Made by a program: the position numbers and the translations under genes. From an uncultured Oscillospiraceae bacterium (GTDB lineage: Bacteria > Bacillota > Clostridia > Oscillospirales > Ruminococcaceae), in assembly GCA_910588145.1 (NCBI GenBank), contig CAJUPO010000003.1:124001-188000 (forward strand): a DNA stretch of 64,000 nt. The letters are read 5' to 3'. Positions 34,996 through 42,970 of the stretch are shown piece by piece (the first letter of the stretch is position 1; each line of letters starts with the position of its first letter). A model generated the notes under the pieces. That model ran no database searches. It was not told the DNA's origin and worked only from the letters and a program-made list of their open reading frames with translations.

Positions 34996-35985
34996 ATGAC
35001 AGTCAGAGAACAGACCGAAATTCTGGAACTAAGTACCTTAAGCAGATATGCATGCACTGCGTCCGGAAACGGAAGACGTATAAAGTATGAAGAAAAATGT
35101 CCGCTCAGAACAGAATTTCAAAGAGACCGTGACAGAATACTTCACTGCAACTCCTTCAGAAGACTTAAAAGAAAAACTCAGGTTTTTCTGTCTCCGGCCG
35201 GAGATCATTACCGAACCCGTCTTACGCATACCCTTGAGGTTTCACAGATTGCAAGAACTGTTGCCCGTGCTATGCGGCTTAATGAAGACCTTACAGAAGC
35301 TATAGCTCTTGGACATGATCTGGGCCATTCTCCTTTTGGTCACTCAGGAGAAGCTATTCTCGATGAAATATGCCCTTATGGATTTAAACACTATCTCCAA
35401 AGCGTCCGTGTTGTGCATTACATCGAAAAAAAGGGACAGGGCCTTAACCTAACTTATGAAGTTAAAAACGGAATAGCGTGCCATACAAATGCTGCTGCCG
35501 CTACTGCTGAAGGCAATATTGTAAGGCTTTGCGATAAGATAGCTTATATCAATCATGATATTGAGGACTCAATAAGGGCAGGAATACTTAATCCCGGTGA
35601 TCTTCCTCAAAATGCTGTCAGAGTTCTTGGAAAAACAAAATCTCAGAGAATAACAACCCTTATCAGTTCCATTATTGAAAACGGTCCGGAAGAAATTCGC
35701 ATGACAAGCAAAATAAAAGCAGCTCATGACGAGCTGAGATCTTTCATGTTCGATTCAGTCTATACAAATCCGGCTGCAAAATCTGAAGAAAAAAAGGCTA
35801 AGCATATCGTTGAACAGCTTTATGGATACTTTAAGAAAAATCCCCAAAAAATGCCTGAAGAATATATTAGAATTTGCAGGGATTCTGACTGCGACCGTGC
35901 AGTCTGCGATTATATATCCGGTATGAGCGACGGATATGCGGTAGACCTGTATAATTCACTTTTTGTACCGCAATTTTGGAAATGA
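34996..35985 (+). CDS. dgt: Deoxyguanosinetriphosphate triphosphohydrolase-like protein
   Basis: 329 residues. HD-domain dNTPase: RTRLTHTLEVSQIART holds the first His, IALGHDLGHSPFGHSGE the His-Asp pair and catalytic His, and KIAYINHDIEDSIRAG the distal Asp. Cleaves dNTPs to the nucleoside and triphosphate. Four in-frame ATGs exist (34960, 34969, 34975, 34996); the last is chosen because GGGGGA lies 13 bases upstream, though the spacing is long, so the start is unsure. First in the dgt-dnaG-rpoD order often seen in Clostridia. Confidence 0.92.
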   Translation: MTVREQTEILELSTLSRYACTASGNGRRIKYEEKCPLRTEFQRDRDRILHCNSFRRLKRKTQVFLSPAGDHYRTRLTHTLEVSQIARTVARAMRLNEDLTEAIALGHDLGHSPFGHSGEAILDEICPYGFKHYLQSVRVVHYIEKKGQGLNLTYEVKNGIACHTNAAAATAEGNIVRLCDKIAYINHDIEDSIRAGILNPGDLPQNAVRVLGKTKSQRITTLISSIIENGPEEIRMTSKIKAAHDELRSFMFDSVYTNPAAKSEEKKAKHIVEQLYGYFKKNPQKMPEEYIRICRDSDCDRAVCDYISGMSDGYAVDLYNSLFVPQFWK

Positions 35986-35992
35986 TTCTAAC

Positions 35993-36021
35993 AGCAGCCG
36001 TACACCGCTGATGCGGCTGCT
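35993..36021 (+). repeat. Intercistronic hairpin between dgt and dnaG
   Basis: An 8-bp stem AGCAGCCG (35993-36000)/CGGCTGCT (36014-36021) without a T-run. It is probably an RNA stability or partial-termination element rather than a true terminator. Confidence 0.5.
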
Positions 36022-36054
36022 AACAATACTTCAGCGGAGTATGGAGAAATTTTC

Positions 36055-37803
36055 ATGGCTTTTCCCGATGAATTTCTTTATCAGCTAAAACTTGCTAATC
36101 CGGTTGATTCGGTTATCAGCAGTTATGTTAATCTTAAACGTTCCGGACATGACGCCGTCGGACTATGCCCTTTTCATTCAGAAAAAACTCCGTCGTTTCA
36201 TGTTTATAATGATACCCAGAGCTTCTACTGCTTTGGCTGCGGCGCCGGCGGAGATGTTATTACTTTTATTAAAAGAATAGAAAATCTTGAATACATTGAA
36301 GCCGTTAAACTGCTTGCCCAAAGAGGCGGACTGGATGTCCCTGAGGATTCCCGCGATAATAAAGCAGCTATGCTGAAAAAACGCATATATGAAATCAATC
36401 GGGAAACTGCTAACTTTTATTTCAGACAATTGGTTTCAGGAGCAGATAAACGGGGACTTCAATATTTTGCCGGCAGAAAACTACGTCCGGAAACAATAAA
36501 AAAATATGGATTAGGCTATGCGCCGTCAGGCTGGCATACACTTAGTACGCACCTGCATTCCCTTGGATTCACTAACCGTGAAATGCTTGCAGCCGATGTT
36601 GTGAGACTTGGCAAAGATGAAAAAAGCGTATATGATACATTCCGTGAAAGAGTTATTTTTCCCATTATTGACCTTAGAGGCAATGTAATTGCTTTCGGAG
36701 GAAGAATACTCGGAGACGGTTCGCCTAAATATCTGAATACAAGTGAAACACCAGTGTTTCAAAAAAAACGCAATTTATTCTCACTTAACTTTGCAAAAAA
36801 TTCTCCGCTGAAAAGAATGATCCTTGCAGAAGGGTATATGGATGTAATTGCAATTAATCAGGCAGGCTTTGAAAATGTGGTAGCTACACTTGGAACTTCT
36901 TTGACTGGTGAACAGGCAAGAATCCTTAAAACATATGCAGACGATGTTATTATTGCATATGACAGCGACAGCGCCGGTCAGAAAGCCACACAAAGAGCTA
37001 TAAATCTACTGAGTGAAGCAGGACTCAACACCCGTATCATTAAGATGGAGGGCGCTAAAGACCCAGATGAATTTCTTAAAAAATTCGGGCCTCATAGATT
37101 TAAACTGCTCCTTGATAACTCTGACGGAGCAATAAATTTTGAGCTTGCAAAATGCAAAGAAGGGCTTGATACTGAAACAGATACCGGTAAGGTCGAACTT
37201 CTTAAACGCTCTGTTAAGGTGCTTTCCATGATTTACAATCGTCTGGAAAGAGATGTTTATATCTCAAGGGTTGCCCGAGAGAACGATATAAGCATAGATA
37301 TTCTCAGGGCACAAATAGACAGCGAAATAAAAAAACGGCGAAATTCTGAGAAAAAAAGTGAATGGACTGCTATAAAATCAAAACCTTATTATTCTGACCC
37401 ACTCGTACCGGAAGCTTCTAAAGCTTTAAAGGAAGTGAAGGCAGAGGAAGGAATACTTGCATATCTGTTCCGCTATCCGGATAAAATTGAAACGGTAATG
37501 TCGTCTATGACGGATGACTGCTTTATTACTGAATTTTATCGAAGGGTATATAATGTTTTATGCATGAAAATTCAAAATATCAATGCTTTCAGTTTCTCAA
37601 TCTTTTCCGATGAATTTAACAACGAGGAAATGGGAAGAATAACGGGAATAGAAGCAAAAAATAAAGAAATAGTAATAACTGAACAGAATCTTCATGATTA
37701 TATAAAAATTCTTCTGGATTATAAAAATAATCCAATAAAAAATAAAGACAGCTATTCTGATGACGATCTTTTGAATATCGTCTCCAGTAAAAAAAGAAAA
37801 TAA
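36055..37803 (+). CDS. dnaG: DNA primase
   Basis: 582 residues. N-terminal zinc domain C38-P-F-H41 ... C59-F-G-C62; TOPRIM core with [10 protein letters not shown] near 260 and [13 protein letters not shown] near 300; a C-terminal helicase-interaction region (about 440-582). Makes RNA primers for replication. GGAG precedes the ATG. Sits between dgt and rpoD, the macromolecular-synthesis arrangement. Confidence 0.96.
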   Translation: MAFPDEFLYQLKLANPVDSVISSYVNLKRSGHDAVGLCPFHSEKTPSFHVYNDTQSFYCFGCGAGGDVITFIKRIENLEYIEAVKLLAQRGGLDVPEDSRDNKAAMLKKRIYEINRETANFYFRQLVSGADKRGLQYFAGRKLRPETIKKYGLGYAPSGWHTLSTHLHSLGFTNREMLAADVVRLGKDEKSVYDTFRERVIFPIIDLRGNVIAFGGRILGDGSPKYLNTSETPVFQKKRNLFSLNFAKNSPLKRMILAEGYMDVIAINQAGFENVVATLGTSLTGEQARILKTYADDVIIAYDSDSAGQKATQRAINLLSEAGLNTRIIKMEGAKDPDEFLKKFGPHRFKLLLDNSDGAINFELAKCKEGLDTETDTGKVELLKRSVKVLSMIYNRLERDVYISRVARENDISIDILRAQIDSEIKKRRNSEKKSEWTAIKSKPYYSDPLVPEASKALKEVKAEEGILAYLFRYPDKIETVMSSMTDDCFITEFYRRVYNVLCMKIQNINAFSFSIFSDEFNNEEMGRITGIEAKNKEIVITEQNLHDYIKILLDYKNNPIKNKDSYSDDDLLNIVSSKKRK

Positions 37804-37845
37804 GGAATATAATGATACTTTACCAGCCGTTAAGCATTATATTCC
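37804..37845 (+). repeat. Perfect 11-bp inverted repeat between dnaG and rpoD
   Basis: GGAATATAATG (37804-37814) pairs with CATTATATTCC (37835-37845) around a 20-base loop, filling most of the 76-base gap. No T-run follows. A likely RNA processing or stability site, or the -10 (TATAAT at 37808-37813) of an internal promoter, though no -35 is obvious. Confidence 0.6.
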
Positions 37846-37879
37846 AATTCTCAAAAAGGCTGAGAAATGGAGTAAACTT

Positions 37880-38965
37880 ATGTCAATGGACAAAAAAACA
37901 ACTATCGAAAATCTCATCGAACGAGGAAAAGCTACCGGTAAACTCACTACAAAGGAGATTACAGACGCTCTGGAGGAGCTTGACTTTGATGTTGATCAGA
38001 TGGACACCTTCTATGATAACTGCGCAGGACTAAATATTGAAATCGTTGATGACTACTCCATGGATGCTGACCTTAAAATCGGTCTTGATTCCGGTCTCAG
38101 CGATGATCTTGAGATGGCTCTCTCTACTGAGGGAATTGCTATTGACGATCCGGTCAAGATCTATCTTAAGGAAATAGGACGTGTTCCGCTTCTGACTGCT
38201 GAAGAAGAAATAGAGCTTGCGCAGCGCATGACTACCGGAGATTCCTACGCTAAAAAAAGACTCTCTGAAGCAAATCTCAGGCTTGTTGTAAGTATCGCTA
38301 AAAAATATGTAGGAAGAGGTATGCAGTTCCTTGATCTTATTCAGGAAGGCAATCTTGGTCTTATTAAGGCCGTTGAAAAGTTTGACTATACAAAGGGATT
38401 TAAGTTTTCAACTTATGCTACATGGTGGATTCGTCAGGCAATAACAAGAGCTATCGCCGATCAGGCAAGAACTATCCGTATTCCTGTACACATGGTTGAA
38501 ACTATTACTAAGGTAAAAAAAGTTTCCAGTCAGCTGCTTCATGAAAACGGTCATGATCCGACTGCCGACGAAATTGCTGAAAAGCTTGAAATGCCTGTTG
38601 AACGTGTAAGAGAAATTATGAGAATCGCTCAGGACCCTGTTTCCCTTGAAACACCAATCGGTGAAGAGGAAGACAGCCATTTGGGAGATTTTATACCTGA
38701 TGATGACGCTCCGGCGCCAGCAGAAGCCGCTTCGCTTATTCTTTTGAAGGAACAGCTTAACGACGTTCTTTCTACTCTTACAGAACGTGAAGCAAAGGTA
38801 TTAAAGCTGAGATTCGGTCTTGAGGACGGTCGTTCAAGGACTCTTGAAGAAGTAGGAAAAGAGTTTGATGTAACACGTGAAAGAATAAGACAGATCGAAG
38901 CAAAGGCTCTCAGAAAACTCAGACATCCCAGCAGAAGCAAAAAAGTCAAAGACTTTCTTGATTAA
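37880..38965 (+). CDS. rpoD: RNA polymerase sigma factor RpoD (sigma-A)
   Basis: 361 residues, the primary housekeeping sigma factor. A short region 1.1, then region 1.2 ([17 protein letters not shown] near 91-107), region 2 with [21 protein letters not shown] in two parts near 160-180, region 3, and region 4 with the helix-turn-helix [20 protein letters not shown] near 320-340. Its 3' end lies inside a 13-bp inverted repeat. GGAG precedes the ATG. The many TTGACA-17-TATAAT promoters in this window are its expected targets. Confidence 0.97.
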   Translation: MSMDKKTTIENLIERGKATGKLTTKEITDALEELDFDVDQMDTFYDNCAGLNIEIVDDYSMDADLKIGLDSGLSDDLEMALSTEGIAIDDPVKIYLKEIGRVPLLTAEEEIELAQRMTTGDSYAKKRLSEANLRLVVSIAKKYVGRGMQFLDLIQEGNLGLIKAVEKFDYTKGFKFSTYATWWIRQAITRAIADQARTIRIPVHMVETITKVKKVSSQLLHENGHDPTADEIAEKLEMPVERVREIMRIAQDPVSLETPIGEEEDSHLGDFIPDDDAPAPAEAASLILLKEQLNDVLSTLTEREAKVLKLRFGLEDGRSRTLEEVGKEFDVTRERIRQIEAKALRKLRHPSRSKKVKDFLD

Positions 38966-38976
38966 GTCTTTGACTT
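38943..38976. repeat. Perfect 13-bp inverted repeat over the rpoD stop codon
   Basis: AAGTCAAAGACTT (38943-38955) and AAGTCTTTGACTT (38964-38976) with an 8-base loop. The stop codon TAA (38963-38965) lies at the loop edge and first arm base pairs. It is separate from the terminator that follows. Confidence 0.75.
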
Positions 38977-38984
38977 GAATACAT

Positions 38985-39013
38985 AAAAAAGAGGCCTTAC
39001 TGAGCCTCTTTTT
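38985..39013. terminator. Bidirectional terminator of rpoD and of the opposing RNA
   Basis: Stem AAAAAAGAGGC (38985-38995)/GCCTCTTTTTT (39003-39013) with T-runs on both strands, so it can end the dgt-dnaG-rpoD message and the minus-strand RNA coming from 39.69 kb. Confidence 0.9.
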
Positions 39014-39045
39014 TAATATTGATTTTAATCACCATTGGAGGTTTA

Positions 39046-39083
39046 TTTTAAACAACCTTATGCATCGGTACCACCCTTAAAAT
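39046..39083 (-). promoter_or_regulatory. T-box-like antiterminator fold inside the long RNA
   Basis: On the minus strand the outer stem ATTTTAA/TTAAAAT (39083-39077 with 39052-39046) encloses AAGGGTGGTACC and a closing GGT, i.e. a bulge containing TGGT and an ACC/GGT helix, the layout of T-box antiterminators. It cannot act as a normal T-box here, as the region beyond it is antisense to rpoD. Confidence 0.4.
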
Positions 39084-39692
39084 TTTATTTACAGAAATTT
39101 ATAAGTTCTGGGGGAACCACTCCTCTCCTGCTTAAATAATTCTTATTCGTTTAAAACACATCATTTTCATATCAATCACCTCATATAATCTTTTATACGT
39201 ACGTGATTCAGTTCGTTAAAATCAGTGCACTGTTACCACCTGTTTCGTTTTATTTAAAGACATTATAGTCATAATTTGGAGTAAAACTCCACCAATTATG
39301 AAGCTGTCACTAAAGCAATAACTATTTGGTAAATCTTACAGCTGAATATCCAACGTCTTTTTTTAACGAATTATATTTTATTATTTATCGGAACATGAAA
39401 TCTCAGTTCATATATTCCCCTTTAGTCTTCAATTAAAAAAGCGTTAAACTCCAGCCACCAGTAATAGCTTCGGAACTCTGATCTTCAAATGTGTCCACTG
39501 GCAACCAATCCTCCATCCTGATATAAATTAGTTTCTGCAAAAGAAATTTCCGATTTCTTAAAAGCCTTGTCAAAAACCCTATCGTAAAAGAAAACCGATA
39601 ACCTCTGCTTGAACTTATTTCAAAAACAATTTCTGCGATATGCTTTAGCATTTAGTTTGTTTCTGATTATCTTGTTTTCTTTTGTTGTATAT

Positions 39693-39721
39693 ATAATACC
39701 ATACATTTTCGTCAATGTCAA
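39693..39721 (-). promoter_or_regulatory. Strong promoter of the minus-strand RNA
   Basis: Minus-strand TTGACA (39721-39716), a 17-base spacer and TATTAT (39698-39693). Spacing and -35 are ideal; predicted start near 39686. Confidence 0.8.
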
Positions 39722-39778
39722 CACTTTTCTTAAAAAATGTTGCACAATTTTATTGAAAATGTTTAAGCGTTATGCCTA

Positions 39779-39807
39779 TTGACTTTATTCCGATTTTAGG
39801 GTATAAT
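39779..39807 (+). promoter_or_regulatory. Sigma-A promoter of the DUF1292 gene
   Basis: TTGACT at 39779-39784, a 17-base spacer and TATAAT at 39802-39807. Confidence 0.85.
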
Positions 39808-39863
39808 TATTTTTATTGATGCAGTCAATAATATAATGATATTAAATAGAATGGAGAAATAAA

Positions 39864-40214
39864 ATGTCAGATATGAATGAATATACCCCTGATCTTTTCA
39901 CTCTTGAAGATGAAGAGGGAAATGAACAGAACTTCGAGCTTATTGATGTTTACGAAGAAAATGATATTATATACTATGCACTGATCCCCTACCAGCAGTC
40001 TCCTGATGCTCTTGCAGAAGATGACGGAATGTTTGTTATTTTAAAAAGAGATGATTCTTCAGAAGATGAAATGCTTATTTCTATTGACGATGAAGATGAG
40101 CTTGACAGAATCGGTGAAATCTTCATGAAAAGAATTGAGGAAATGTTTGAAGAGCTTGACGATGAAGACGAAGAATGCTTCTGTGAAGATGATGGCTGTG
40201 ACTGCTGTCACTAA
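39864..40214 (+). CDS. DUF1292 protein (YrzB-like) with acidic Cys-rich tail
   Basis: 116 residues, very acidic. The DUF1292 core (about 8-95) has the FTLEDEEGNEQNFELID opening and the FVILKR and EDELDRIGEIF segments; members are small, conserved and of unknown function. Odd: the last 17 residues alternate Asp/Glu with cysteines and end in C-x-C-C-H, suggesting metal binding. GGAG precedes the ATG. A single-gene unit directly upstream of the 6S RNA gene, without a strong terminator between them. Confidence 0.88.
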   Translation: MSDMNEYTPDLFTLEDEEGNEQNFELIDVYEENDIIYYALIPYQQSPDALAEDDGMFVILKRDDSSEDEMLISIDDEDELDRIGEIFMKRIEEMFEELDDEDEECFCEDDGCDCCH

Positions 40215-40223
40215 AATTTACTA

Positions 40224-40252
40224 TTGATTTTTTTGAATCTTAGTGATATAAT
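40224..40252 (+). promoter_or_regulatory. Sigma-A promoter of 6S RNA
   Basis: TTGATT at 40224-40229, a 17-base spacer and TATAAT at 40247-40252 preceded by TGA. It starts only 10 bases past the DUF1292 stop codon. Confidence 0.85.
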
Positions 40253-40258
40253 ATAAAT

Positions 40259-40450
40259 AAAGAAAATATTCTGCCTTGTTCGAGTAAATATGGTTTTTAT
40301 AATCCAACACTTTTTTAAAGGGAATCCGACTCTGGCTGATGATTGCAGACCTCCCGCATTATGCGGACGAAGGGAGCGTGAGGCTGTCAGGAGGATACCC
40401 ACCTGGCTTTTTAGCTTGGTTTTATTCGCTGTATGACGGCAAGGCGGTTT
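40259..40450 (+). ncRNA. ssrS: 6S RNA
   Basis: A rod-like RNA of about 190 nt following a good promoter. The closing stem pairs TGCC...CGAGTAAA (about 40273-40290) with TTTATTCG...GGCA (about 40421-40443). The apical part has a CCGCATTATGCGG hairpin within CTCCC/GGGAG. The 3' strand of the central bubble carries GGATACCCACCTGGC, close to the conserved (C)CCACCT of 6S RNAs. 6S RNA mimics an open promoter, sequesters the sigma-A holoenzyme in stationary phase and is released by short pRNA synthesis. Exact ends are estimates. Confidence 0.8.
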
Positions 40451-40482
40451 ATTTCTTTTTATTTCAATAACAATATTATTTT

Positions 40483-40513
40483 AAGGTATGCATGATTCAT
40501 GCATACCTTTTTA
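40483..40513 (+). terminator. Terminator after 6S RNA
   Basis: Stem AAGGTATGCATG (40483-40494)/CATGCATACCTT (40498-40509) with a 3-base loop, then TTTAT. Confidence 0.9.
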
Positions 40514-40629
40514 TTTGATATTAGAAAAAATTCAGACATATATTTAACAGCCCCCAAAAAGTTATACAAAGCGACTCAGTATCCAACATAAGGGGCGCAT
40601 TTACTTTGAAATAGTTTTTTTATTTTTTG

Positions 40630-40657
40630 TGTAACCTTTTTTATTTTCCAGTGTATA
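40630..40657 (+). promoter_or_regulatory. ECF-type promoter (likely autoregulatory)
   Basis: TGTAAC at 40630-40635 with CTTTTT following, 16 bases, then TGTATA at 40652-40657. This matches the shape of ECF promoters (-35 with AAC, -10 near CGTA, 16-base spacer) and no sigma-A promoter is visible here, so the sigma factor probably drives its own gene. Confidence 0.6.
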
Positions 40658-40691
40658 TATAAATGAAAGCCGTCAGAAAGAAGGTAAAAGC

Positions 40692-41246
40692 TTGAAAGAC
40701 AAACGTTTGATAATAAGACTTAAATCCGGAGATAAAAAAGCTCTTTCCAGAATAATGGACAAATACTCTGCTTACGCCTATACAATTGCAAGAAATACAG
40801 CGGGTCAGCTTCCAAAAGAAGATATTGAAGAGATTGTCAGTGACAGTTTCGTGGCTCTTTGGAGCAGTGCAGATAAACTTTTTGAAGACTGCGAATTAAG
40901 CCCATACATAGCGGCAATTGTAAGAAATCAGGCGAGGAATAAATTCAGAAACTTCCGGCAAGACGTTATTTATGAGGAAGTAGATGAATCCATTGCAGAT
41001 AAACACGACTTTCAAGTAAATTTGGACCTTATTGAAGCAGTTAGAGCCGTTATGGCTGCTGCTGAAATGTTAAGTGATACCGAAAGAGAAATCTTTATTA
41101 GACACTACTGGTACGGCGAAAAGCTTGAGCCAATATCAGAAAAACTTGGTCTGACGCTTTCAAATTGTAAAACCAAGCTTTACAGGACAAAAACTAAAAT
41201 AAGAAAATATCTGATAGAAAGGGGTTACGGCTATGAGAAAAAATAA
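40692..41246 (+). CDS. ECF-family RNA polymerase sigma factor
   Basis: 184 residues. Sigma region 2 (about 22-90, with EEIVSDSFVALW and AAIVRNQARNKFRN) and region 4 (about 125-180, LSDTEREIFIRHYWYGEKLEPISEKLG in two parts, then LSNCKTKLYRTKTKIRKYL) are typical of short extracytoplasmic-function sigma factors. The start is a TTG with AAGG 7 bases upstream. The stop codon lies 14 bases inside the next gene, a small membrane protein that is the expected anti-sigma partner. Confidence 0.9.
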   Translation: MKDKRLIIRLKSGDKKALSRIMDKYSAYAYTIARNTAGQLPKEDIEEIVSDSFVALWSSADKLFEDCELSPYIAAIVRNQARNKFRNFRQDVIYEEVDESIADKHDFQVNLDLIEAVRAVMAAAEMLSDTEREIFIRHYWYGEKLEPISEKLGLTLSNCKTKLYRTKTKIRKYLIERGYGYEKK

Positions 41247-41664
41247 AAAATGGATACTGGGGTACGAAATGCTTGATATGGAAAAGCCGGATAGGGATTA
41301 TATCCAAAAGTCTGTCAGAAATAAACTTCAAAAACAGAAAGGTGAAATTATTATGATTAAAAGAAAATTAAAGCCGCTTATAATTACCGCCGCTGCAATA
41401 GGAACATCACTTGCATCTCTTACAATTGTAAATGCCGCTACTGACGGCGCTGTTACTGAAAAAATAAATGAGGCAGTTGAATATATTACAGTAAAAATAA
41501 ACGGCAAAGAAGTAGAAGCTAAAGGACATATAGTTTCTGAGGACGACAGTACAGTAATATATGAGTTTGAAATTGACGACAGTGACGCTGAAGACGGTAT
41601 AATCATCGAAGATTCATTTGTGTTCGATGAGGAATCCGGTATGACATTTGATTATAACTACTAA
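41233..41664 (+). CDS. Small membrane protein, candidate anti-sigma factor
   Basis: 143 residues. A basic cytoplasmic part (1-47), one membrane segment (about 48-67) ending in VNAAT, and an acidic extracytoplasmic domain (70-143). Overlap with the ECF sigma gene and AAAGGGG upstream of the ATG support a co-translated partner. No zinc anti-sigma (HxxxCxxC) motif is present. An internal ATG at 41353 (Met41) has its own AAAGGTGA site 8 bases upstream and would give a protein with a signal-peptide-like N-terminus, so two forms are possible. Function inferred from context. Confidence 0.75.
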   Translation: MRKNKKWILGYEMLDMEKPDRDYIQKSVRNKLQKQKGEIIMIKRKLKPLIITAAAIGTSLASLTIVNAATDGAVTEKINEAVEYITVKINGKEVEAKGHIVSEDDSTVIYEFEIDDSDAEDGIIIEDSFVFDEESGMTFDYNY

Positions 41665-41746
41665 ATAAAACCTGGAAAACCTAAGCACAAAGAGCTCCTA
41701 TGTTTTTTATCTAACTTGTATGTTGATAACTTCTTGGAATAGTAAC

Positions 41747-41784
41747 CCCCTCTTAATGTAGAATATACATTAAGAGGGGTTTTT
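41747..41784 (+). terminator. Terminator of the ECF sigma operon
   Basis: A 14-bp stem (41747-41760 with 41766-41779), 5-base loop, then TTTTT. Confidence 0.93.
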
Positions 41785-41843
41785 CTATACTCGTTATTTC
41801 GTATTGTACAGGGCTTCCATATGATTTTTAGTATTTTATAAAA

Positions 41844-42962
41844 TTATTTGAAATACATATAAAGATTGCATTTTATCATACCGTTATAGAGTTTACGCTT
41901 CTTGTCAGCTTTTTTGCCAAAGAAGTCCTCAAAATTATCATGAGGTGAAATAATATAACACGGATGTTCTTTTGATGGTTTAAACACCTGCCCCATGATT
42001 TTATAAAGCTGCTCAGCTTCCCGTAATTCGAGCATACGTTCACCGTAAGGGGGATTGCATATTGTTATAGAACCGTCTAAAGGCTTATATTCTGATATAT
42101 CACGGCAGCTTACTTCGATTCTTGAACTAACCCCTGCCTTTGCCGCATTCTCCTCAGAGAGTGTAACAGATTCATCGTCAATGTCGAATCCAAAGGCTTT
42201 AAATTCAGCGCTTCTGTCAACAAGAGAAATAGCACGGCTTCTTTCTTCCTGCCAAACTTTTTTATTAATGCAGTCCCATTTTTCAGCTGCAAATCTTCTG
42301 TTAATACATGGTGGTATATTAAGCGCCTTTAAAGCAGATTCAATAAGGAATGTTCCGCTTCCGCAAAATGGATCGCACACGGTGCTTGAGCTTCTTACCC
42401 TTGCAAGATCAATAATTCCTGCCGCAAGAGTTTCTCTTATAGGTGCAGAGTTGGAATTTTTTCTGTATCCTCTTTTATGAAGTCCTGTTCCGCTTGTATC
42501 CAGATAAATTGTAACAGTATCCTTCATAATGCTGAACTGTATCTGGTGGACAGATCCGGTTTCCTCAAACCATCCGGTATGATACTTTTCCTTAAGCCGC
42601 TCAACAGCGGCTTTTTTTATAATTGACTGACAGTCCGGAACGCTGTGCAGCTTTGAATTAAGTGAATGACCCTTAACAGGAAATGCATCTTTGATTCCGA
42701 TAAAATTTTCAAGAGGTATTTTTTTGATACCCTGAAAAAGTTCTTCAAAAGTTTTTGCATTAAATTTAGCAAGCTCAATAAGGACTCGTTCAGCAGAAGC
42801 AAGGCAGATATTTGCTCTTGCAATCATTTCAAATCCGCCTTCAAAGCTGACTCTGCCGTCCGTTACAGTAATGTTTTCTCCGCCTATTTTATTAATTTCA
42901 AATTTCAGTACACTTTCAAGTCCGAAATGGCACGGACAGGTAAGCTTTATTTTTTCGTTCAC
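41844..42962 (-). CDS. THUMP-domain rRNA (guanine-N2)-methyltransferase family protein
   Basis: 372 residues. An N-terminal ferredoxin-like/THUMP RNA-binding region (1-165) and a Rossmann methyltransferase domain with VCDPFCGSGTFLIE near 196-209 and the catalytic CNPPYGERM near 304-312. This is the RlmL/YpsC branch that methylates 23S rRNA guanines. AGGAGAA precedes the ATG. It starts 8 bases after the PBP1A gene and is probably cotranscribed with it. Confidence 0.93.
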   Translation of the reverse strand: MNEKIKLTCPCHFGLESVLKFEINKIGGENITVTDGRVSFEGGFEMIARANICLASAERVLIELAKFNAKTFEELFQGIKKIPLENFIGIKDAFPVKGHSLNSKLHSVPDCQSIIKKAAVERLKEKYHTGWFEETGSVHQIQFSIMKDTVTIYLDTSGTGLHKRGYRKNSNSAPIRETLAAGIIDLARVRSSSTVCDPFCGSGTFLIESALKALNIPPCINRRFAAEKWDCINKKVWQEERSRAISLVDRSAEFKAFGFDIDDESVTLSEENAAKAGVSSRIEVSCRDISEYKPLDGSITICNPPYGERMLELREAEQLYKIMGQVFKPSKEHPCYIISPHDNFEDFFGKKADKKRKLYNGMIKCNLYMYFK

Positions 42963-42970
42963 ATTTTCTC

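Larger units (their letters stand above)
38985..39686 (-). ncRNA. Candidate long structured RNA, about 700 nt
   Basis: A strong consensus promoter faces left at 39693-39721 and the next strong terminator is at 38985-39013, giving a predicted transcript of about 700 bases. It contains no convincing protein gene: the only sizeable frame (72 codons from 39651) lacks a ribosome site and its ATG is inside the ATGCTAAAGCAT hairpin. Several stems are visible on the minus strand: CATAATT/AATTATG with GGAG/CTCC (39270-39300), AGCTGT/ACAGCT (39302-39343), AAGAAAT/ATTTCTT (39541-39560), the palindrome CAGTGCACTG (39223-39232), and a T-box-like antiterminator at 39046-39083. I cannot match it to a named RNA class. 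A 12-codon ORF with a perfect GAGGTGAT site lies inside near 39129-39167. Confidence 0.5.

Noticed and set aside
39433..39651. 72-codon open frame on the minus strand
   Set aside because: No ribosome site, its ATG is inside a small hairpin, and the sequence has no domain or codon bias; better explained as part of the RNA locus.
40211..40402. 63-codon minus-strand frame across 6S RNA
   Set aside because: It is antisense to a structured RNA with matching stems and has no start site signal.
41740..41785. Transposon end considered for the perfect 14-bp inverted repeat
   Set aside because: Single copy, followed by a T-run and directly after a gene end: a terminator.
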